A stretch of DNA of 64,000 nucleotides from Elmis aenea (Eukaryota; Arthropoda; Insecta; Coleoptera; Elmidae). Where the stretch lies: NCBI GenBank assembly GCA_947652605.1, contig OX393579.1, positions 25,379,674 to 25,443,673 of the forward strand, read 5' to 3'. The stretch's first letter is position 1. Each line of letters opens with the position of its first letter. Under the pieces are notes generated by a model. That model was not told where the DNA came from and did no database searches. It was given only the letters and a program-made list of their open reading frames with translations. Shown here one piece after another: positions 57,221-64,000 of the stretch. Made by a program: the position numbers and the translations under genes.

Positions 57221-58539
57221 TTTGAAGAAAGTAACGGGAAGGTGGTCATTGGGTTTATAAATAAAACTCTTTACATCTGCTAAATATTTCGAGTCTATAT
57301 TTAACCCTTCATCGGTAGCTAAAAATTACACGTGAGTTAAATAATGTCCCTAGAATCCTAAATACAGGCACTTTTTTAATAAAAAAGATACTCACCGATG
57401 AGCGAGGATAATTGGAAGCAGTATTATAATAAACATTAAAGTTTTCGAAGATAAAATTTACATTGAAGTTACTTGGTGCTTGATTGAAATTCGTTTAAAT
57501 TTATTTTGATGAGCACATGGAATTTTTCTTAAAATTGAAATTTTGACAGTATAAATGAAAAATTGAAAGTTAAAATTATAGAAAAATCGCCATGTGGTTA
57601 GATAACAGGATTTGTCACCATACAATACAGAACAATAAACATCCAATATTATAAACAACTGCACAGGATGATTGATGAACATGTTCAAATTTTTACAGCA
57701 CAATTAAATATTAATAACACATTAAAATTTGATACAATGGCGTGGCAACTACCACGTTTCGGTGTGCGAATCAAAGTGAGAACGTATGACAAACGGTAAC
57801 CTACAGAGTGACAAAAGACTGAATGTGTCTAACCTACCTGTAGACGTGAGAGTCTACTTACATAACTTAATTAGCATCTAAATGCAACAGATTACAGTAA
57901 TGATCCAGTTGATAAAAATACTAACATTATAACAATTATCTTTACAGCACTACTATAAATAAGTGATAACATTGTTTTATAACAAGCTAAATCAGTGTAA
58001 CTAATATAAGAACAGTAAAATTTAATATAACATAATATGTTATTAATATTTAATTGTGCTGTAAAAATTTGAACATGTTCATCAATCATCCTGTGCAGTT
58101 GTTTATATATTGGATGTTTATTGTTCTGTATTGTATGGTGACAAATCCTGTTATCTAACCACATGGCGATTTTTCTATAATTTTAACTTTCAATTTTTCA
58201 TTTATACTGTCAAAATTTCAATTTTAAGAAAAATTCTATGTGCTCATCAAAATAAATTTAAACGAATTTCAATCAAGTACCAAGTAACTTCAATGTAAAT
58301 TTTATCTTCGAAAACTTTAATGTTTATTATAATACTGCTTCCAATTATCCTCGCTCATCGGTGAGTATCTTTTTTATTAAAAAAGTGCCTGTATTTAGGA
58401 TTCTAGGGACATTATTTAACTCACGTGTAATTTTTAGCTACCGATGAAGGGTTAAATAAATATAGACTCGAAATATTTAGCAGATGTAAAGAGTTTTCTT
58501 TATAAACCCAATGACCACCTTTCCGTTACTTTCTTCAAA
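57221..58539. repeat. Long foldback: two arms of about 500 bp in inverted orientation
   Basis: The left arm (57221-57723) starts TTTGAAGAAAGTAACGG, and the right arm (58036-58539) ends CCGTTACTTTCTTCAAA. The arms agree almost base for base by eye, with scattered single differences (AACGGGAAGG versus AACGGAAAGG). The spacer is about 310 bp. Open frames in each arm mirror each other because of the symmetry and are not genes. A transcript through it would form a very long hairpin. No convincing target duplication was found. Confidence 0.9.
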
Positions 58540-58871
58540 CTACTTTATGGTCGTAATTTCTGGTTCATTTATTATTAATGTTTGTTACACTATAACAGAG
58601 TATAATATAACTCATTTTTTAATGAATAGATATGCGTACATGACATCAAAATATACACAAAAACCTTGATTGATCCTAAACATTGAACCTAAAGTCGTTC
58701 GATAATTTCTACTTATAGAGCTGAGATCTGAGTAAAGAGGACCGCCGCTGTTTACATCAGGTTTGTTCTAGCAGTGCATTTTGCACTAAAATCACGTACC
58801 GATACATGAATTGGATAATGGACCTACGTCAACTATGTAACAATACATGTAGTAGCCGTTGACGGAACCCT
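58540..58871. other. Intergenic DNA
   Basis: Nothing recognised. Confidence 0.5.
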
Positions 58872-60160
58872 TTAACCCTAGTCTGCATTCATGGGGCCGC
58901 CGCGGCCCACTTCGATTTTAATTGTTAATAACGACTCTATAGTTTAATTTCATATATTTATATTTTAAGTAATCCTTCTTCTCATCATTCTTATTGAGAT
59001 TTTGTGACAAGAAAATGTATTGCTCGTATAAATCAATTATAAAAAATATTTGAATAATTCTGCACGCTAGATGCCTTCATGGTGCCGCTGCGGCCCACCT
59101 TATCAATGCATGATGTCATGCTTAGATCTAACGTGTGAACAATATATACCTAAAACGTTTTTGCCAAACCGTTCAAGAGAAGAACTTTCCTCAATATTTG
59201 GATTTACCAAAAGCCTTACTTTAGTATCATACGTACCAAAAACTGGAAAAGCAGTCATTTTATTGTCAAGCATGCATCATAGTAAAGAAATTTCAGTTGA
59301 CAATCAACACAAACCTGAAATTATATTATTCTATAACACAACTAAAGGTGGTACCGATGTTATGGATAAAATGGCTGCTAATTATTCCTGCAAAAAAAAA
59401 AAAACAATAGATGGCCTTTAGCTTTTTTTGCAAATACAGTGGACGTGTGTGGAATAGCTGCGTTTCTGGTATATACCAAATTATATCCGAAATGAAATGA
59501 AAACAAAACGTGATAAAAGACAGATATTTTTAGAAGAATTGGCAACAAATCTAGTCAAAACTCATATGATAAGAAGAGCAGAATCGGTTCGTAACAAAAA
59601 TTTAAAAAGAGACATAAAAGAATTTCAAAACGTATATGATGCACCTAGCACGTCTTTTGAGCCACCTACAAAAGTAAAACGATCAGCTTGTTATCTTTGT
59701 GAAAAAAGAAGAAAAATATTTCAAATTTGCGAATTGTGTAAAAAAAAATGTTTGCAAAGAACATTCGAAAATAGTGTGCCATAATTGTGTACAATAATCG
59801 TATATAAGAATAAATTGTTTATCATGACTTTATAAATAAATATTTCGTTTAGTTTATTACTGGCATCACCATTTTATTTTATAAATATGTAAATTAATTG
59901 TGTTATTGCAAATAAGTCGTTTTGTTTAATATTAACATCGCTAATTTATTTTATAAATACCTTACTGATTTATTGTTATAATTTTAAATTTACAAATATG
60001 TTTTAAATATATGTAATGTACCCTACATTCATTTATTACTTTCAATAAACATTATGTAGCAATTTTATTTACAGAGCCAAAACATTATTTTCAGCGTGGG
60101 CCGCAGAGGCCCAAGCAGTGCTGCTACGTAACTTATACCATGAATGCAGACTAGGGTTAA
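58872..60160. mobile_element. piggyBac-like element, internally deleted, perfect 19-bp terminal repeats
   Basis: TTAA at both ends (58872-58875, 60157-60160). The terminal repeats CCCTAGTCTGCATTCATGG are perfect on both sides. On the left they run straight into GGCCGCCGCGGCCCAC. On the right a spacer of about 30 bp separates them from GTGGGCCGCAGAGGCCCA. This left-right asymmetry is a known feature of piggyBac ends. A further copy of the end motif (CTAGATGCCTTCATGGTGCC) lies inside at about 59067, close to the coding start. Confidence 0.9.
59071..59784 (+). pseudogene. piggyBac transposase, deleted and frameshifted
   Basis: Full piggyBac transposases have roughly 550-600 residues; here about 230 codons remain in three frames. 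The first (59071-59421) has QYIPKTFLPNRSREELSSIF, VSYVPKTGKAVILLSS and GGTDVMDKM, which holds the third catalytic aspartate. A homopolymer of A (59390-59403) coincides with a frameshift. The next frame reads WPLAFFANTVDVCGIAAF to a stop near 59494. The last frame (59497-59784) gives RQIFLEELATNLVKTHMIRRA and ends in the cysteine-rich domain (CYLCEKRRKIFQICELCKKK). The N-terminal half with the first two aspartates is gone. Start and initiation are not meaningful in this state. Confidence 0.85.
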
Positions 60161-60302
60161 AGACATGCCTAACTGTAAATGACAATTGTGTCTTTCATGT
60201 GTTTGTAGAAATTTAAGCATCTCAAATGTAAACATCTTACGAAAGCACATGGGATTGGGATGGCGATGCATAGCTACCAGGGGTTATGTTAGTTATAAAT
60301 AT

Positions 60303-60500
60303 CGCATGCGTGTGAAAATCCTGCGATAGTTCTTGCCTTCATTCTTCGTTCATGTACTGTTTTTACCGTCCACGAACTAGTTTATGAATTGATTCGATAA
60401 CTGCTGAAACAGCCGACTAACCGTGCGATGAATTATTAGAGACGCTGCCGAAACGCTCTATCGATACTGCGCATACGGTTGATCGTTTATCGGATCGCAC
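60303..60500. repeat. Dispersed repeat, copy 2
   Basis: Related to 28935-29095 in the same orientation (GTTCATGTACTGTTTTTACC, GATAACTGCTGAAA). It is longer on the right, with GC-rich sequence such as GCGCATACGGTTGATCG. Confidence 0.65.
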
Positions 60501-62004
60501 ATAACCTTCGAGTAGTAACGACAGGGATTGTTATGTTGCCTGTATTTCCCAGCAACATTTATTGTCTTTTCTCAAGTTTGTCAATATGCTTACCTTTCAA
60601 GACAGGTTTATTTACGAATTTTTAGTCTAATCGCATTCTTTCTCTCAGTTGCATCTTTTTCACATGACTGCCAATACTTAAAATTGCACTTACATATATA
60701 ATAATTATTAATAAAGTAAAAGAAATACATAAATTCTACAACGACAAGCATTTGTTCCATAAAAGGTAACAAAAAAGCTACAGAAGCTTAAAAGTTAGTC
60801 GAAATTAACAAATCCTAAATAAATGGTTTAAGGATCAATATTTACTAAGGTTTATTTGCAAGTTTTAATGCGTCATACTTGCCTTTAATATTTTCCTACT
60901 AATGTTTATAAACGCTCGATACATGTCTTACAAACAATATACTCCTAATAAACAGTAAAATGTAAAACGTAAAATGACAGATTTTAAGCACCTTTTTCAA
61001 AAACGCATTATCACAAAATGTATAACATCATAATTTAAAATGAAGTAATGGTAAATTAAATCTGAGTACCCCACTACAATCAACGTAAAAATGTGCAAAA
61101 ATCCGTTTTACATATTTTTGATATTTTAAAGAACAAATGAGTTAGACGAACTTGTTAAAAAGTTGCGTATTTCATTTTACGGCTGAATCTTGTATACGGA
61201 TATAGATATTCCATTTCCTTTTGCACCACGGGACCGCTTCAAAAAACTTAAACAAAGTAAATTTAGTTTTATTTTACTTTTACAATAACAAAAATTCTCC
61301 TATAACTCGATCAAAAATTAAATACGTAGTACTTTGTTACATTTCTTTTAATACATATAAACACACATGTATCTAATATATACAAATAGTGGCAAATTAT
61401 TTTAAAATAATATCTTAATTGCAGTAAAGAGGCTGATAGTCGAATTAGATTAATATTTAACTATTCGTTATATGAATTTTGTATGAACGATCTGTGTTTT
61501 TAGTAAAATGAATTCGTGCATAAAAAGTCAAAGCCAACTTTAACTATTACTTTGCATATATGGTAGTTGTGGATTAACAAATCGCGGACATTACACTTTT
61601 CATTCGTCAAATGTCAAAGGATAGTGAAATAAAGTGCAGCACATAATACTTTTCAAAAAGAGTAGGGTATCGTCGACACAGCGGTTGTAAAATTGAATGA
61701 AATCGGAAAGAGCTTCAATAGGTCTTAAAAAATAACGACTCGGTTGGGTAAAGCGAAAAATACGTATATGAATATCCTTCTCCGAAAGTTGATTTTTATG
61801 TCCACAACAGTCTTTTGTGCCGCGGTAGATTTCGGAACTGATATTCAATAACATTTTGATGCTTGGTTGTGCAAAATCAGAACGCTGTGATATAATAATA
61901 ATGACAGGAAAGTTGAAAATAATACGTTTCGTTTTAATAATCTATAATTAATGGTAAATACCTGGATGTTTTATACCAACTTTTAACTTCGACACTTGCA
62001 TCTT
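60501..62004. other. AT-rich intergenic DNA
   Basis: No supported gene. A minus-strand frame of 84 codons (61600-61854) contains a VDDT tetrapeptide, but the surrounding residues do not fit a reverse transcriptase. Confidence 0.45.
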
Positions 62005-62495
62005 TATACAGCATCATTCAAAAAGTCTACAATAAATGAAAAAAAAAATATTTTTGATTGCTCAGAAAACTTTAATCTTGATAAAAGTTTGTTGCATGAT
62101 CTAAAACTAATTGTAAGATAACAAAAAGTTTATTAAAAAGTCAAACGACACTAGATTTTAGCGATTTTTGAAATATTCGAAAGAGTAAAGTGCCCTTATT
62201 TTAAGAGATACAAAAAATATTATAAGAACAAGTTATTTAGAATCTAAAAATATCGCTAGATTGAAATTTTAACGGTCGAATTCTGATTTCTATTTTTTAA
62301 GAAATTTCTACATTCAAAAAGTCTACAACAAATGGAAAAGTTTTTTATTGTAGATTTCTCAGATAATGTTATTCCTGATAAAAGTTGGTGCATAGTCTAA
62401 AACTAATCTTAAGGTGAAAAAAAAAAGGATTAAGTTAAATGAGTGTTGTCCATCTTTACGTTTTAATAGAAGCTTTTGGTTCTTCCACTAATGTT

Positions 62496-62806
62496 TGTAA
62501 TATTTTTTTTGTGCGATCGTACTAGAAACGGCTGTTTGACGGACGCGTTAGCAACCATAAAGTAATGCATTACCGGCCCTATCCTTAGCAACGGCCGTAA
62601 AAGTTAGGAGTACTTTTCAGGCCGTTACCCTTAGCAACGGCCGAAAAAGTAACTTTTACGGCCGTTGCTAAGGACAGGGCCGGTAATGCAGTACATACGC
62701 CGTCATCTGTCAGTGACAGAATGTCACGTAGTTTCTAACCTATAATTTTGAAAATTACTAAAAATTTAAATTGTTTTTAATTCGATCGCACAAAAAATGT
62801 AATATG
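62496..62806. repeat. Nested foldback: outer arms TTTTTTGTGCGATCG, inner 40-bp arms
   Basis: Outer arms end at 62519 and start at 62782 (TTTTTTTGTGCGATCG and CGATCGCACAAAAAA). Inner arms 62568-62606 and 62650-62689 pair almost perfectly from GCATTACCGGCCCTATCCTT to AGGACAGGGCCGGTAATGC. The TTAGCAACGGCC motif occurs three times within. A GC-rich cruciform in AT-rich DNA. Confidence 0.8.
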
Positions 62807-62814
62807 CACCTCGG

Positions 62815-62922
62815 CCAAAACGTACTTCTTCGGCCTTGTCTGTTTGCTGGCCTTGACTACGTCTCGGCCAGCAAACCAGACGCGGACGAAAAAGTTACAC
62901 TTTTTGGCCTTGATACATAAAT
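62815..62922. repeat. GC-rich hairpin beside the nested foldback
   Basis: Inner stem GTCTGTTTGCTGGCC (62838-62852) with GGCCAGCAAACCAGAC (62866-62881), 13-base loop, one bulge. Outer arms GGCCAAAACGTACTTCTTCG and the inverted GACGAAAAAGTTACACTTTT also pair. Confidence 0.75.
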
Positions 62923-63655
62923 AACTATTCATTAATAACCCATTTGGTATGTTCCTTTTTGTATTGGTTTTCCAATGATCCAGTACCCTTAAACAGTTTC
63001 AATAATCTTATAACTGTACTAAATGAAACATTTTTCTTTCATTAAAAATAAATGCTGCTTTTTTTTTAATTTACGCGGTATCATTATCACACACAACTGA
63101 CATTAACTGCAAAAGTTTAGACGTTTGTATTGTTTTATTTTCTACGTTCTACGTACTGTCCATGGATCCACGTGTGATTAAATTCGCAATTTATTTCAAA
63201 TGCAAAATAAATTGTGAATATGAGTAGGTACATTAGATTACATTAGAGGATTAAAAAAAACTGAAATTATCGTAACATAATATTATTTTTGGATTCTAAA
63301 ATAACTTTTTCTTATAAAATTTTGTTGTATCTCTAAAAATAAGGGCACTTTACTGTTCTTAATATTTCAAAAATTGCTAAAATCTGGTGTACTATGACTT
63401 TTTATTAAACTTTATTCGTCTTAAAATTAGTTTTCAAGCATGCACCAACTTTTATCAAGAATTAAATTTTCTGAGAAATCGATAATAAAAAACTTTTCCA
63501 TTTGTTATCAGACTTTTTGAATGTTTACATTTCTTAAAAAATAAAAATTGGAATTTGACCGTCAAAATATAAATCTACCCTTGTTTTTGAATTCTCAATA
63601 ACTTTTTTCATGTCCATTTGTTGCAGGCTTTTTGAATGACACTATATTTTTTCAT

Positions 63656-64000
63656 ATATTCTTAAATCATTTCGTCATGTTCTCTAAGAAAGGTAGGTTA
63701 AGGTTTTAAAATACTAAAACATACTATAAACTAAAAAAACCTCGCAATTTTGTTCCTTATATATCGGTTATCAAAGCCAGAATATCCAACATCCTTCACG
63801 CATGCGCGCACGCAGGAATTTCCTCTTCATTTCTCCTCGTTCTCCTCCCTATTCCCTATACACCCGTGCCTTCTAGTGCCAAAACAATTGGTAAGATATA
63901 AATTACCGGTATACATCATATACCCCTAAATACACACATTTAAAGTAAATAAAATGAAATGAAACATGCCCTAGTGATTAAGTTGGAAACCCATTTTCAT
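63656..64000. other. Intergenic DNA to the window edge
   Basis: Nothing recognised. A GC-richer patch lies at 63790-63880 without coding signal. Confidence 0.5.

Larger units (their letters stand above)
62005..63655. mobile_element. Composite CATTCAAAAAG element with paired inverted ends
   Basis: Left ends occur at 62015 and again at 62313 (CATTCAAAAAGTCTACAA). Right ends, inverted, occur near 63518 and 63643 (GACTTTTTGAATG, GCTTTTTGAATGACAC). Arms of about 200-250 bp match, including CACTAGATTTTAGCGATTTT with the inverted AATTGCTAAAATCTGGTG. The doubled ends suggest one element inserted in another of the same family, with foldbacks in the middle. Confidence 0.65.

Noticed and set aside
57458..58298. 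Two identical small proteins on opposite strands
   Set aside because: They are mirror images from the long inverted repeat, with no independent coding evidence.
61600..61854. VDDT motif as a reverse transcriptase active site
   Set aside because: The flanking residues do not match any reverse transcriptase block and no upstream fingers region was found.

Overview
The window looks like nuclear DNA of an AT-rich insect. The evidence is eukaryotic: a six-exon gene with canonical GT/AG introns, plus fossils of animal or insect transposon families (Jockey- and RTE-type LINEs, Tc1, mariner, Tigger/pogo, hAT, piggyBac, Helitron, DDE_Tnp_4). I cannot name the species or order. No rRNA or tRNA gene, CRISPR array or bacterial operon was seen.

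Region 1 (1-16522) is a macro-repeat array. Unit A is 1-6587 (left end is the window edge), unit B 6588-14833 and unit C 14834-16522 (cut short). Each unit joins an AT-rich part, which holds a decayed DDE_Tnp_4-type transposase on the minus strand, to a GC-rich part built from three nested repeat families. These are about 420 copies of an 18-bp minisatellite (GCAAACGACTCCCGGGCC), a roughly 60-bp repeat, and a roughly 300-bp segment S. The 18-bp monomer has no stop codon in any frame, so it gives long but almost certainly spurious open frames on both strands. Units A and C match each other better than either matches B, and C breaks off exactly where a double hairpin starts in A and B.

Region 2 (16523-33060) is gene-poor and AT-rich, and full of small DNA transposons. 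Many have exact boundaries: a near-palindromic MITE (18246-18927), a Tigger-like element with a DUF4817-bearing MITE nested inside it (22060-23292), a hAT MITE with a perfect 8-bp target duplication (26935-27416), a piggyBac remnant (29623-30199) and a Helitron 3' end (about 31190).

Region 3 (33060-38151) holds a 5'-truncated, frameshifted non-LTR retrotransposon (reverse transcriptase, RNase H, zinc knuckle) and then a complete Tc1 transposon. The Tc1 element has an intact 346-residue DD34E transposase and 130-bp terminal repeats, and is the one element here that could still be active.

Region 4 (39094-42815, minus strand) is the best host-type gene in the window. Six exons can be joined in phase to give about 829 residues: zinc-finger-like motifs, a Crypton-type tyrosine-recombinase core and a C-terminal Myb-like domain. 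Intron 5 contains a foldback MITE.

Region 5 (42816-64000) is again a transposon graveyard. It has consecutive RTE, Jockey and mariner fossils (47.8-50.9 kb), with a hAT MITE inserted in the mariner; a 940-bp hAT derivative; a roughly 1.3-kb foldback with arms of about 500 bp; a piggyBac element with perfect terminal repeats but a deleted transposase; and a cluster of nested foldbacks near 62.5-62.9 kb.
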